Assembly (NCBI RefSeq): GCF_027625935.1
Contig: NZ_CP115300.1
Location: 372,001-436,000 of the forward strand
DNA: 64,000 bases
Source: Streptomyces camelliae
Lineage (GTDB): Bacteria; Actinomycetota; Actinomycetes; Streptomycetales; Streptomycetaceae
Reading direction: 5' to 3'
In this document: positions 18,187 to 26,938 of the stretch, in pieces
Layout: each line of letters opens with the position of its first letter
How positions within the stretch are numbered: the first letter of the stretch is position 1
The notes under the pieces: generated by a model
The model's database searches: none
The model's input: the letters and a program-made list of their open reading frames with translations, nothing else
Told to the model about the DNA's origin: nothing
Position numbers and translations under genes: made by a program

Positions 18187-18345
18187 GCCGCCGCGTCGTC
18201 GAGGCGACCGGCGAGCAGCAGCGATTCTCATCGAAGATCCGGCCGCCTGGTGCCGCAGGTCGCCGAAGATCTGTGAAGTGCCGCCGCCGCTCTCCTTGCA
18301 TGGCTTGTCGACCGGGGCCTCTCCGACCGCGACGTCGTCCACGGT
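18187..18345 (+). mobile_element. IS256-family transposase fragment
   Basis: Two plus-strand frames join to give EATGEQQRFSSKIRPP and then WCRRSPKICEVPPPLSLHGL, matching the core of IS256/Mutator transposases (RFSSxILPxWCRKSPKxxEVLPLLYLHGLSSG). A frameshift and several replaced residues show decay. Confidence 0.6.
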
Positions 18346-18424
18346 CAAGCAACGAACCAAGGTCGCCCGGGGGGGTGGGCAGCCCGGCTGCCGCCTTGGC
18401 GATGGCGTTCACGCTGGTGGAATC

Positions 18425-18953
18425 ATGAGCGGGCATGTCCGGGTGGGGTGCCTGCGGCGCGGCGAGTCGGGGAACGTCACGGGCAAGGTCGCCGGGCCGG
18501 CCGAACGCTCCGCTGGCCGAGCGAGGCCACGAGCAAGCCGCCCTCGCGGCCCGGGCTCTGGCCGACAAGTCGATCGACGCCGTCCGCTCCGGCAATGCCC
18601 TGCGCGCACGGCACAGGGGAAGCAACCGTCCGGCCGTCCGACGACAGACCGCCGACGCGCTCCGCTCCTGGATCATCGACAACGACCTGGCGCGACAGTT
18701 CGCAGACTGTGAGACCGGATACGAGTCCACGGCCCGCACGGCCAGGGTCTTCCAATCCATCGCCGAGGAACACGGGAGCGAGACCGCCGCTGTGATCGGC
18801 CATGACGCCGGCCTGTCCGTCGCACGCGGCCGGCTCTGCACCCTCGCAGCCGCGCTCTGGGGCACAGCCCTGCCCCACGTGCATCCATTCCTCATCGAAG
18901 GGGGCGGCTGCACCTGCACCTGGCACTGCCCCTCATGGACAGAAGCGTTCTGA
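18425..18953 (+). pseudogene. Histidine phosphatase-family gene, frameshifted and active site altered
   Basis: The first frame, from ATG 18425, reads MSGHVRVGCLRRGESGNVTG; the expected catalytic RHGE is RRGE. After about 18500 the similarity continues in another frame (NAPLAERGHEQAALAARALA, DKSIDAVRSGNALRAR, then ETAAVIGHDAGL containing the second catalytic His). The order and length fit a phosphoglycerate-mutase-like protein of about 175 residues. Loss of the nucleophilic His and the frameshift make it non-functional. Confidence 0.7.
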
Positions 18954-19106
18954 CGCACCCTCAGGGATCACCTACAGCAACGATCTGGAACACCGGCCGG
19001 GGCGGCGAGAGCCGGAGCGGTACTTGTCACGATCAGGTGCGGCGAGCGGGTGGCCGCCGACGGAACCTGGGGCATTCGACTGCCGAGCGTGCGCGGCGGC
19101 CAATGC

Positions 19107-19432
19107 GCGATCTCGTGCCGGCCATGTGGCAAGTGGGCTTGCAAACAGCCGGCCTCGTAACACGAGTCATCTCGTGGCCTTCACAGCGACACGCTCCGGC
19201 ACGGGGTGATGGGGCGTCAGTAGATCAACCGGTAGGACTAATCGCCTTTCAATATTCCTTTATTCGTGGCGATTTGACGTTCCGCTCAAGCGGCAAGAAG
19301 CGCCACATATACCCCGATCGGCGCCCTACAACAGTCTTTCGATATGACTGATATGACGGCTAATGAGTACGTTTGATCGCGAGTCGGCTGACGAGTCGGC
19401 ATCTGGCGAGACACAAGACAGGAGAAAGCGAC
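19107..19432 (+). promoter_or_regulatory. Upstream region shared with the paralogue at 56938
   Basis: This region matches 56613-56937 at many points with nearly constant distance to the start codon: GCGATCTCGTGCCGG (19107 and 56613), CGTCAGTAGATCA (19215 and 56722), AGTCTTTCGATATGAC (19333 and 56840, the second part followed by another GATATGAC copy), and GAGTACGTTT. It is AT-richer than the surroundings. The conservation implies promoter or leader function, or a recent joint duplication. Confidence 0.7.
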
Positions 19433-19930
19433 ATGAACGTCGCCCGTTCCACCATGGTGACCGCGGCCGTTTCGGCCGCCGCAGCGCTTGCCGCCACCGG
19501 CATCACGTACGCCTCGGCCGCCGCCTCCGCCCCCGCCTCGGTGCCGCAGACGGCCCCGCCCGCTGCCGCCGCAGCTCCCCAGGGCGGCGACTCCGGACAG
19601 GGCAAGGGCAACGAAGGCAGAGGCAACGAAGGCAGGGAGCATCACGAGGAGGAAGGCCGGATCGAGATCAACGAGCGGTCGTACTCCCCCCACCCCGGTG
19701 ACTGCATCACCGTCGTCAGCGGTCTCGGCGCCAAGACCCTCAACATCCGCAACGAGAGCCACAAGAGCATCGAGATCTTCCGCGGAGCGGTCTGCGACAA
19801 CGGCGCTCCCATCGCCACCGTCGGCCCCCACAGCTCCAGCTTCGGTGTCCACCCCGGCCACGCCGACGACATCGACATCGAAGACGGCGTCATCGCCAGC
19901 TTCCGCGCCGTCCAGTACCACGAGGACTGA
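19433..19930 (+). CDS. Secreted protein with Gly/Asn/Glu linker and two-Cys domain
   Basis: From ATG 19433 (after GGAGAAAGCGAC) the protein has 165 residues: a signal peptide (MNVARSTMVTAAVSAAAALA...ITYASA, cleavage near residue 27-30), an Ala/Pro stretch, a low-complexity linker (GQGKGNEGRGNEG), and a C-terminal domain of about 85 residues from RIEINERSYSPHPGDCITVV to the end. The domain holds two Cys (in PGDCITVV and GAVCDNG) that could form a disulphide outside the cell. No family recognised. It is paralogous to the 56938 product, with an almost identical domain core. Confidence 0.8.
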   Translation: MNVARSTMVTAAVSAAAALAATGITYASAAASAPASVPQTAPPAAAAAPQGGDSGQGKGNEGRGNEGREHHEEEGRIEINERSYSPHPGDCITVVSGLGAKTLNIRNESHKSIEIFRGAVCDNGAPIATVGPHSSSFGVHPGHADDIDIEDGVIASFRAVQYHED

Positions 19931-19956
19931 TCCGAAATCGGATGCATGACACGGCT

Positions 19957-19983
19957 CCCCGGCCCGCCGGAATCGGGCCGGGG
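19957..19983 (+). terminator. Hairpin terminator after the secreted-protein gene
   Basis: CCCCGGCCCG and CGGGCCGGGG pair across the loop CCGGAAT. The same 27 bases occur at 57615-57641 after the paralogue. There is no strong T-run, as is common in Streptomyces. Confidence 0.75.
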
Positions 19984-20313
19984 ATCCGTCTGCGAGCGTT
20001 GTCGGACCATCCGCGCACGAGTACCGACCGCCGGACTAGGCACAAGGCGCACGCCCAGACACATCCTTCGGCAGCGGAGTGTCGGCGCCTGCGTTCAGCC
20101 TGGTGCCAGTGACTTCCGGCCGGACAGCATCAGCTGTGTCGCACCCTTCTTCCACAGGTCGCCGGAGCGTCACGCATAGTAGCGATCCTGCTTGCCGTCG
20201 GTCAGCTGCACATGAGGCGAGCTGCCGCAATGGCGATAAAATTACCCAAATCGGTGGCCTGGCCGTCCGACCTGGGCTGCCGCTCGACCTGTGCGACCTT
20301 GGGGAGCGGCACG

Positions 20314-21438
20314 GTGGCGAGCTCTCTTGAGGAATGCGGAGTCACGCGCGGCGCTGGTGCGCGGGGCAGGCTGCTGACCGTGCTGCCCGCTCTGCTGCTG
20401 CTCATCGGCCTGTTCGTCGGCCTTTTCACACCCAGCGCTGTCAGGCCGGACGCTTTTCTCGCCACGGCCATGGTTTCTGCCGCCGCGCTACTGCCCCTGT
20501 GGGGGACCGTGCTCATCGGAGTGGGCGGGTGCGCCATCTTCGTCGGCCTGATGGTGGACTTCCATGGACTGCGCGACCCGACCGCCTACTCCGAGCTGGC
20601 CAGCCTCGTGGCGATCGCGGTATTCGCCGTCTTCTTCAACCGCCTGCTCGGCCGACGCGCCCATCAGCTGGTTCAGGTCCGCTCCGTAGCCGAAACCGCC
20701 CAGCTGGCGGTGCTGCATCCAGTACCGCGACACCTTGGGCACGTCACGCTGGAGAGCCTGTACCTGGCTGCCGCGGCGGAAGCCCGGATCGGCGGCGACC
20801 TGTACGAAGCGATACACACCCCGCACGGCGTACGGCTGCTCATCGGCGATGTACGCGGTAAGGGCCTGCTCGCGATCCAGACGGCCGCGCTGCTGCTCAG
20901 TGCCTTTCGCGAGGCCGCCCACGACGCGCCTGATCTGCCTCACCTCGCGTGCCGCCTGGAGACGAGCATGCGCCGCCACGCTTCCCAGTATCCGGGGGTG
21001 CCGGGCTCGGAGATCGCTGAACGCTTCATCACCGCTCTCCTCGCCGAGATCCCGGACGATGAACCGGTCGTCCGCACCGTCACCTGCGGCCACCCTCCCC
21101 CGTTGCTGCTGCACCGCGGCGAAGTCCGGGAGCTGCAGCCCACTGCTCCCTCGCCGCCGCTCAACCTGGGCATGCTGGCGAGCGACGGCTACCACGTCGA
21201 CCTCACCCCCTTCCAGGCCGGAGACCAGCTCCTGCTCTACACCGACGGAGTCACTGAGACCCGCGACCGCTCCGGCGCCTTCTACCCCCTCGCCGAACGC
21301 ATGCGCTCATGGAACGGCGAGGCGCCTCACCAGCTCCTCGACCATCTTCACCGCGACCTGATCGTCTACAGCAGCGGGGAGCTCGACGACGACATCGCTG
21401 TCCTCGTCGCCCAGCGGCGCCCGAGCCACCGAGCCTGA
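20314..21438 (+). CDS. Membrane-bound SpoIIE-type serine phosphatase
   Basis: From GTG 20314 (preceded by GGGGAGC at good spacing) the protein has 374 residues. Residues about 18-110 contain three hydrophobic segments (for example LLTVLPALLLLIGLFVGLF). The C-terminal PP2C/SpoIIE domain (about 150-370) includes EARIGGDLYEAIHT, IGDVRGKGLLAIQTAA, TVTCGHPPPLLLH, DQLLLYTDGVTETRD and LDDDIAVLVAQR, with the metal-binding Asp residues in place. Such enzymes dephosphorylate anti-sigma-factor antagonists in Streptomyces. No partner anti-sigma gene is adjacent; a degraded ATPase-fold pseudogene lies at 37.9 kb. An ATG at 20212 would add 34 residues. Confidence 0.85.
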   Translation: MASSLEECGVTRGAGARGRLLTVLPALLLLIGLFVGLFTPSAVRPDAFLATAMVSAAALLPLWGTVLIGVGGCAIFVGLMVDFHGLRDPTAYSELASLVAIAVFAVFFNRLLGRRAHQLVQVRSVAETAQLAVLHPVPRHLGHVTLESLYLAAAAEARIGGDLYEAIHTPHGVRLLIGDVRGKGLLAIQTAALLLSAFREAAHDAPDLPHLACRLETSMRRHASQYPGVPGSEIAERFITALLAEIPDDEPVVRTVTCGHPPPLLLHRGEVRELQPTAPSPPLNLGMLASDGYHVDLTPFQAGDQLLLYTDGVTETRDRSGAFYPLAERMRSWNGEAPHQLLDHLHRDLIVYSSGELDDDIAVLVAQRRPSHRA

Positions 21439-21771
21439 GGCAGGCTCTGGCCTGCGCAGGTTCGCCAGACGCCCGCAAGCAGATCGAGCCGGCCCATCCC
21501 GACGTCGACCTCCAGGGCATCCTGGGGGTCGGCCGCCTCCTCGCGGCGTACGACCCGGTGAACGCAACGATCATCGGGAGACTCTGATGAGGCACCCCGG
21601 AAAACGCCTCGGTGATCCACCACGGGTCACCAAGCTGTGCTACGGTTCCGGGGTTGCAGTTGTGGTACCCATGAACCTATGTGCGCCTGACGGGAATGTT
21701 TCTCCTTCAGGCGCATTATTCGTTTTTCCGGCGTCTCCGGATGGGGCCTCTGCCTACAGAAGGAGAAGGTC
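21439..21771 (+). other. Intergenic region and cold-shock mRNA leader
   Basis: No gene. It contains a stem-loop in the probable 5' leader of the cold-shock gene (21683-21714) and ends with GAAGGAGAAGGTC before ATG 21772. Confidence 0.5.
21683..21714 (+). promoter_or_regulatory. Stem-loop in the cold-shock gene leader
   Basis: GCGCCTGA (21683-21690) pairs with TCAGGCGC (21707-21714), followed by an AT-rich stretch ending GTTTTTC. It could be an attenuator-like terminator upstream of the gene or a leader structure that responds to temperature, as is known for other csp mRNAs. Confidence 0.5.
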
Positions 21772-21975
21772 ATGGCACAGGGAACCGTGAAGTGGTTCAA
21801 CGCCGAAAAGGGTTTCGGCTTCATCGCGCAGGACGGCGGCGGTCCCGACGTCTTCGCCCACTACTCGAACATCGCGACCCAGGGCTTCCGTGAGCTCCAG
21901 GAGGGCCAGCGGGTCTCCTTCGACGTCACGCAGGGCCAGAAGGGTCCGCAGGCGGAGAACATCATCCCCGCCTGA
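21772..21975 (+). CDS. Cold-shock protein (CspA/ScoF type)
   Basis: A complete 67-residue cold-shock domain: [18 protein letters not shown] holds RNP1 (KGFGFI), DVFAHYS holds RNP2, and the C-terminus is GPQAENI. It binds single-stranded nucleic acids and acts as an RNA chaperone in the cytoplasm. The start has a strong GGAGAAGG sequence. The DEAD-box helicase gene follows after a terminator; helicases and Csp proteins commonly work together on cold-stabilised RNA. Confidence 0.96.
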   Translation: MAQGTVKWFNAEKGFGFIAQDGGGPDVFAHYSNIATQGFRELQEGQRVSFDVTQGQKGPQAENIIPA

Positions 21976-21995
21976 TCCCGGGCGCGTATCCGCTC

Positions 21996-22030
21996 ACCGG
22001 GGTCCGCACCGTGATGGTGCGGACCCCGGT
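21996..22030 (+). terminator. Rho-independent terminator after the cold-shock gene
   Basis: ACCGGGGTCCGCACC (21996-22010) pairs perfectly with GGTGCGGACCCCGGT (22016-22030) across the loop GTGAT, followed by TTG. Confidence 0.9.
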
Positions 22031-22061
22031 TTGTGCTGTTTCCAGGAAGGCAGACAACTGC

Positions 22062-23780
22062 ATGTCCCGCAGGCCCCAGAAGCCGAACCGGCGCGCCTCG
22101 TCACATCCATCGTCCGCGTCGTCACCGCGTGATTTCCGGATGCCGGTAATCACGACACCCGCACTTCCCGCCGTTGAGGACTTCGCCGCTCTGGACATGC
22201 CCGCGGCGCTGCTGAAGACTCTCACCGCGCACGGCGTGACCACCCCGTTCCCCATCCAGGCCGCCACGCTGCCCAACTCTCTCGCCGGCCGTGACCTGCT
22301 GGGACGGGGACGCACCGGCTCCGGCAAGACCCTCGCGTTCGGGCTGGCGCTCCTGGCCCGCACGGCCGGACTCCGCGCGGAGCCCAAGGCACCCCTCGCC
22401 CTCGTGCTGGTGCCCACTCGTGAACTCGCCCAGCAGGTGACAGATGCTCTGACCCCCTACGCGACCGCGGTGAACCTCCGGCTGGCGACCGTGGTCGGCG
22501 GGCTGTCCATCACCAAGCAGGCCGGCGCGCTACGGCGCGGCGCCGACGTGGTCGTGGCGACACCGGGCAGGCTCAACGACCTCGTGGAACGCGGCGACTG
22601 CATACTCGGCCAGGTACGCATCACGGTGCTGGACGAAGCCGACCAGATGACGGACATGGGCTTCCTGCCGCAGATCACCAGGCTGATCCAGCATGTACGG
22701 CCCGACGGACAGCGCATGCTCTTCTCGGCCACCCTCGATCGCAACATCGATCGCCTGGTGCAGCGGTTCCTGACCGACCCCGTGGTCCACTCCGTGGACC
22801 CCACGGCGGGAGCGGTGGCCACCATGGAGCACCACGTGCTCCACGTCCAGGACGAGACCGACAAGAAGGCCGTCACCACGCGCATCGCGGCCCGTGACGG
22901 ACGGGTCATCCTCTTCCTGGACACCAAGAGATCCGCCGACCGGCTCGCCAAGCGGCTCCTGGCCGTCGGTGTCCGCGCGGCGGCACTGCACGGAGGCCGC
23001 TCCCAGCCGCAGCGCAATCGCACCCTGGAACAGTTCAGGAACGGCCAGGTGACCGCGCTGGTGGCGACGAACGTCGCGGCCCGGGGCATACACATCGACG
23101 ACCTCGACCTCGTCGTGAACGTCGATCCCCCCACCGACCACAAGGACTACCTCCACCGGGGCGGCCGCACAGCCCGCGCCGGCGGCTCCGGCAGCGTGGT
23201 GACGCTGGTCCTGCCCGCCCAGAAGCACGACGTCACCCGGCTCATGTCTGACGCGGGCATCCGCCCCCGGACGGCCCGCGTCACGTCGAGCGATGCGCAT
23301 CTGGCCACCATCACCGGCGCCCGCGAGCCCTCTGGCGTGGCCGTCACCATCGAGCTCCCCCAGCCGGCGACACCGAAGGCGCCTGCCCCTGGCCGGAAGA
23401 CCGGCACCAAGCCCGACAGGCGATCAAGCCGCCGCCGCCGAAACGGCGGTGAGGGCAAAGCGCCGACAGGTGCTGCCACCAGGACAGGAAGTCAGGGCTC
23501 GGGCCGCCGGGCCGCGGCCGGGACGACGGCGTCTGACGGCGCCTCCCCAACCAGCAGGCGCGGTTCTGCCCGCCGGGCGGGATCCTCCGGGGCCACCGGC
23601 AGTACCGTCAACGTCGGCGGCCGCAGCTCCGGCCGCGAGTCCGCAGCCGGTACGGCGACCGGCACCGGCCTCGGCAAGGCTGTCCGCGGATCCGGCCGAC
23701 GGACGGCGGCCGGCCCGGCCTCGGGCGGGGCTACAGCGACCGGCGGTCGCAGCTCCGGCCGCCGAACGTCTGCCACCTGA
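22062..23780 (+). CDS. DEAD-box RNA helicase with Arg/Gly/Ser-rich tail
   Basis: From ATG 22062 the protein has 572 residues. Helicase motifs are in order: Q-motif region TPFPIQAATLP, motif I GRGRTGSGKT, PTRELA, TPGRL, motif II LDEADQM, SAT, ALVATNVAARGIHIDD and motif VI HRGGRTARAG. The last about 150 residues are a low-complexity basic tail with repeated SSGRR, GSGRR and GRSSGR units, probably an RNA-binding tail. The enzyme unwinds short RNA duplexes with ATP. GGAAGG lies 12 bases before the chosen ATG. It follows the cold-shock gene, consistent with RNA remodelling at low temperature. Confidence 0.93.
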   Translation: MSRRPQKPNRRASSHPSSASSPRDFRMPVITTPALPAVEDFAALDMPAALLKTLTAHGVTTPFPIQAATLPNSLAGRDLLGRGRTGSGKTLAFGLALLARTAGLRAEPKAPLALVLVPTRELAQQVTDALTPYATAVNLRLATVVGGLSITKQAGALRRGADVVVATPGRLNDLVERGDCILGQVRITVLDEADQMTDMGFLPQITRLIQHVRPDGQRMLFSATLDRNIDRLVQRFLTDPVVHSVDPTAGAVATMEHHVLHVQDETDKKAVTTRIAARDGRVILFLDTKRSADRLAKRLLAVGVRAAALHGGRSQPQRNRTLEQFRNGQVTALVATNVAARGIHIDDLDLVVNVDPPTDHKDYLHRGGRTARAGGSGSVVTLVLPAQKHDVTRLMSDAGIRPRTARVTSSDAHLATITGAREPSGVAVTIELPQPATPKAPAPGRKTGTKPDRRSSRRRRNGGEGKAPTGAATRTGSQGSGRRAAAGTTASDGASPTSRRGSARRAGSSGATGSTVNVGGRSSGRESAAGTATGTGLGKAVRGSGRRTAAGPASGGATATGGRSSGRRTSAT

Positions 23781-23804
23781 GAGGCCCTGACAAAGGCGTT
23801 GGAT

Positions 23805-24005
23805 GTGTCGGCGTGTGATCGTGGTCATGGCCACGGTCCGCGAACAGCATGTCGGGCCGGCGTCCGGGCCGGCCGACGACGCCGGCCACGGCCGGGACCT
23901 TGTCCCGCAGCAGGCGGCAGCAGCTGGGTTGCGCCGTTGCGGTTGCCGCCGGTCCGCGACACCGCGAGCGGGACGTCCTGCCCGGCACCAGTCCAGCTGC
24001 TCCGG
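23805..24005 (-). mobile_element. IS5-family transposase fragment
   Basis: Minus-strand frames give QDVPLAVSRTGGNRNGATQL followed, after a frameshift, by AGVVGRPGRRPDMLFADRGH, matching the central DDE region of IS5-family transposases (GIPLAVxLTGGNRNDVTQLLP and RPDxLYADRGYDHD). Only the middle part is left. Confidence 0.6.
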
Positions 24006-24029
24006 CGGAGAACCGCATCGCGAGGGGCC

Positions 24030-24250
24030 CGGTTCCCTGCCTGTGCGAGAAGCACTGGCCGAACTCTTCGAACCTGAGCGGGAGTCACTGCGGGTGTCTG
24101 CGGAGCAGGCAGCATTGATCTTCCTGGGTCTGTTGTTCGTCGGGGCCGGCAGCCCGCTGGCGGAATGCGAGTCCGCGAATCCACCTGGGAGTGCGCCACC
24201 TTGTCGACGTATGCCTGCATGGCGTTCTGTCGCAGCCGGTCGAGATCTGA
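24030..24250 (+). pseudogene. 3' remnant of a TetR-family regulator
   Basis: The plus strand encodes LAELFEPERESLRVSAEQAA and LIFLGLLFVGAG, then in another frame VDVCLHGVLSQPVEI and a stop at 24250. These match the C-terminus of a TetR-type regulator. The DNA-binding half is gone, and a frameshift separates the two blocks. Confidence 0.6.
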
Positions 24251-24260
24251 GAGGTGGAGC

Positions 24261-24425
24261 ATGTCCATCACGCTGAACCACACCATCGTTCCGGCTGTCT
24301 GCAAGGAGGTGGCAGCGCGCTTCTTCGCTTCCGTCATGGGCTCGGGCTTGACGGTGGCGCCGCCAGTCGGACCGGCCGAGCCGGTGGGCCACGTCGTGAA
24401 TGGGTCGGACGATCCGTGCGGTGAA
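24261..24425 (+). pseudogene. 5' remnant of a VOC (glyoxalase-fold) gene
   Basis: ATG 24261, with GGTGGAG just upstream, starts MSITLNHTIVPAVCKEVAAR and continues with FFASVMGSGLTVAPP and GPAEPVGHVVNGSDD, the first beta-alpha unit of a VOC-superfamily protein. Similarity stops at about 24425, where IS701 debris begins. It sits 10 bases after the TetR remnant, so the two were probably a regulator-enzyme operon. Confidence 0.6.
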
Positions 24426-24474
24426 CAGGCGCTGTCTGGTTGCAGGACAGTGGCAGCAGCGCGTCCGGGGCGGG

Positions 24475-24665
24475 CCCGAGAGGCATAGCAGCGGACTCGG
24501 TGCTCATCGAGCACAGCCGGCCCCTCCCCGCTCTGGAAGATCTCCTCCACCCGCCACCTGCCAGCGCTGTCCGCAGCCTCGGGCTGCCGCCGTAGAGTTC
24601 GGTCCCCGGCGATCCACGCGGCATGGCGATGTACAACTCCCGGTCAATTGGCTGGGAATTCTCAC
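24475..24665 (-). mobile_element. IS701-family transposase fragment
   Basis: The minus strand contains IDRELYI and, in another frame, VEEIFQSGEGPAVLDEHRVRCYAS-like sequence (seen as MEEIFQSGEGPAVLDEHRVR), matching the catalytic Glu region of IS701-type transposases (WRxEExFQxxKGxxGLDxHQVR). It is frameshifted and truncated. Confidence 0.55.
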
Positions 24666-24707
24666 ACCCTCGGCGGTGCCGGTGTACCGGCACTGGACAC
24701 CGCCATA

Positions 24708-24863
24708 TCACCAATAGTGACGTCGGCCGGCCACAGCGTGACCCATGGTTCCGAGGAGCCACAGCACGACGCCGAGCACGGTCAAGATGATCCCGATCGT
24801 CCACAGGATCGATATACCGGTGAGGAAACCGACGATCAGCAGAATGATGCCAAGGGCGATCAT
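24708..24863 (-). CDS. DUF6131 small hydrophobic protein, second copy
   Basis: A 51-residue peptide from ATG 24863: MIALGIILLIVGFLTGISIL, then WTIGIILTVLGVVLWLLG and the tail GHAVAGRRHYW. It has two membrane helices and the same length and ends as the 16064 product. AGGAGG lies about 8 bases upstream (complement of CCTCCTG at 24871). Confidence 0.8.
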   Translation of the reverse strand: MIALGIILLIVGFLTGISILWTIGIILTVLGVVLWLLGTMGHAVAGRRHYW

Positions 24864-24994
24864 GATGTGCCTCCTGCGTTCTCAGTCGCTGTGCGGGTTC
24901 CCCGAACCAACGGCCTCACCCGTCAGCGGTGAGGAAACTCGGGAGCGTGCTCGACCGAGCCATCGACATGTGGGCAGGGCTGCCGCACCCTCTA

Positions 24995-25066
24995 GGGTCT
25001 GTTGCGAAAGTGGATCTTGTTCATTGGTGATCACGTTTCGTGGGACGTGGTGATCTGTCGAACGGC
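24995..25066 (+). mobile_element. Probable insertion-sequence left end (IS5-like)
   Basis: GGGTCTGTTGCGAAAG at 24995-25010 resembles the terminal inverted repeat of several Streptomyces IS5-type elements, and GTG 25040 opens a frame reading GRGDLSNG, like the N-terminus of such transposases (GRGDLTD). Nothing more of the element is present. Confidence 0.4.
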
Positions 25067-25203
25067 CACTATGGCAGGCACCTGGCCGGGATAGATTGTC
25101 GCCAACGATGTGCGCAACGCCCCGGTCTTTGCGGGAGGACTCCGGCGGGCGCACTGGTGCCAGGACGCATCCGGGGTCCGCGGAGCGAGAGGGAGTGCCG
25201 AGC

Positions 25204-25914
25204 GTGCACCATGACGTCAGCCCGGCCCTCCCCGCACCCGGGGATGCTCTCGTGCCACGGTTGCTCCCGGCACGCCCACGGGCCGCCGTGGTGCTGTTGC
25301 ACGGTGGCTCCGAGACCAGCGTCAGCCCCTCGCGCCCCTGGCATCTCGCGCCACTGCGCATGGTGCCCTTCCAGCGGGCGATCACGACCGCGCGGCCGCA
25401 CAACGACGTCCTGCTCGCCCAGGTGCGCTACCGCGTGCGCGGCTGGAACGGCACCCGGGCCGACCCGGTGACGGACACCCACGAGGCGCTGCACCAACTC
25501 GCCGCGCTGGCCGGTCCTGTGCCCACGGTCCTCGTCGGACACTCCATGGGGGCGAGGGCCGCCTTGCGTGCCGCGGACCACCCTCACGTGTACGCGGTGC
25601 TCGGGCTCGCGCCCTGGTGGCCGCCGGGCGAGCCGGTGCACCACATGGCGGGCCGTCATATCGTGGTCCTGCACGGCGAACGGGACCGGACAACCTCTCC
25701 CGACGACTCGGCCGACTACGTGCGCCGGGCGCGGGGCACGGCGGCCCGGACGGCAATGGCCGTGGTGCGCCACGGTGACCACGCGATGCTCCGGCGCCAC
25801 CGGTTCTGGCATCACACTGCCGCGGGCATCGTCGCTCATCTCCTCGATCCCGACGGCCGCCCGGACCCCTTGCCCGCTGAGTGCTACGGGACAGAGCCCT
25901 TCCCACTGCTCTGA
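25204..25914 (+). CDS. Alpha/beta-fold hydrolase
   Basis: From GTG 25204 (preceded by GGGAG) the protein has 236 residues. It shows the oxyanion-hole strand AAVVLLHGGSE, nucleophile elbow GHSMGARAAL (Ser about residue 117), acid region VLHGERDRTTSPDDS, and the catalytic His in RHGDHAML. No signal peptide. The substrate is unknown. It stands alone between IS debris. Confidence 0.82.
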   Translation: MHHDVSPALPAPGDALVPRLLPARPRAAVVLLHGGSETSVSPSRPWHLAPLRMVPFQRAITTARPHNDVLLAQVRYRVRGWNGTRADPVTDTHEALHQLAALAGPVPTVLVGHSMGARAALRAADHPHVYAVLGLAPWWPPGEPVHHMAGRHIVVLHGERDRTTSPDDSADYVRRARGTAARTAMAVVRHGDHAMLRRHRFWHHTAAGIVAHLLDPDGRPDPLPAECYGTEPFPLL

Positions 25915-26938
25915 CCGGCGGTGCTCGGGTTGTCGAGCCCGGTGTTCGGAACCCGCTGTACGCCGTCGGGGACGGATCCGCGGCGCAGCCTCGCACGGCG
26001 TGGTGACCCAGCGTCGCCCGGCGCGGCGGGAGACCACGGTGTCCGGTGACAGGTCGGGCGTCGTCACCGTCGTGTTCGCCTCCGCGACCTGGCCACTGTC
26101 GCGGGAGCACGTCTTGAGGCAGCCGTGGAGCCGCAGCTCGCGCCCGGTGCGGCTGAGCCAGGTTGGCCGGGGCTTCCCCAGGCCGCCGTACCCGATGAGG
26201 CCACACTTGGTGCGGCGCTCCGCGCGTGTGGTGAGTTCGACGGCGGCGGCATCACCGTCATGGCACGCGAACCGGGAACGGGGTGTGGCGCGAGGCGGGC
26301 GCGAAGCCGGACGCACGCGCGCTCCCTCGTCCCCCAGCTCCGCCCTACCTATGTTGCGGGCCCGCGTCGGCCAACGGGCGCGCCTGTCGATGGCTGCCGG
26401 AGGCCAGCGCAGTGTTGTGATCGGTGGTGCCGTCGTGGCCGGATCCGCAGCCGTGTGCCACGAGCGCCTCCAGCGACTCGGGGCAGTGAGCCGACCGCAC
26501 GGTCGGTCAGCCAACCGTCCGCATCGGTTGTGCCCGCGAGCACCGCGTCGCCCGCCGAGGGGCCGTGCCGTACGCGGACGTCGAGGCCGGCAGTCGGCAT
26601 CCCCCGGGTGAGCAGGCCTTCCCCGAGCCGCTTGAGCGTGTGGGAAAGGAGCTGGGAGACACACCTGATCCGAGACAGTGCCGCTATGAGTCAGAGGCCG
26701 TGGTGTCGGCGTTTCTCGCTGGTGAAGAGCTGCCTCGGGGGCAGGCAGCATACGGGCCGGGCGCTCCGGGACACGGACCACAGTGCTGTGCACCGACGCC
26801 CCCGACGAGGGCGGAGAACGCCGTACCCCGATCTCCCACGACCAGGCGAAACTCGGTCGTGCCGCCCACACTCGGGCGACGAAAACCGCTATGCCGGTCT
26901 GACCCGAACAATCCAACCGGAGACCAAGGGGACGGCGC
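25915..26938. other. Gene-poor kilobase with weak coding traces
   Basis: No gene can be supported. Long minus-strand frames mirror the hydrolase gene. A minus-strand trace around 26450-26600 (MPTAGLDVRVRHGPSAGDAV, LAGTTDADGWLTD) looks coding-like and may be a remnant, but no family was assigned. The final 60 bases hold the promoter region of the DUF1259 gene. Confidence 0.35.
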
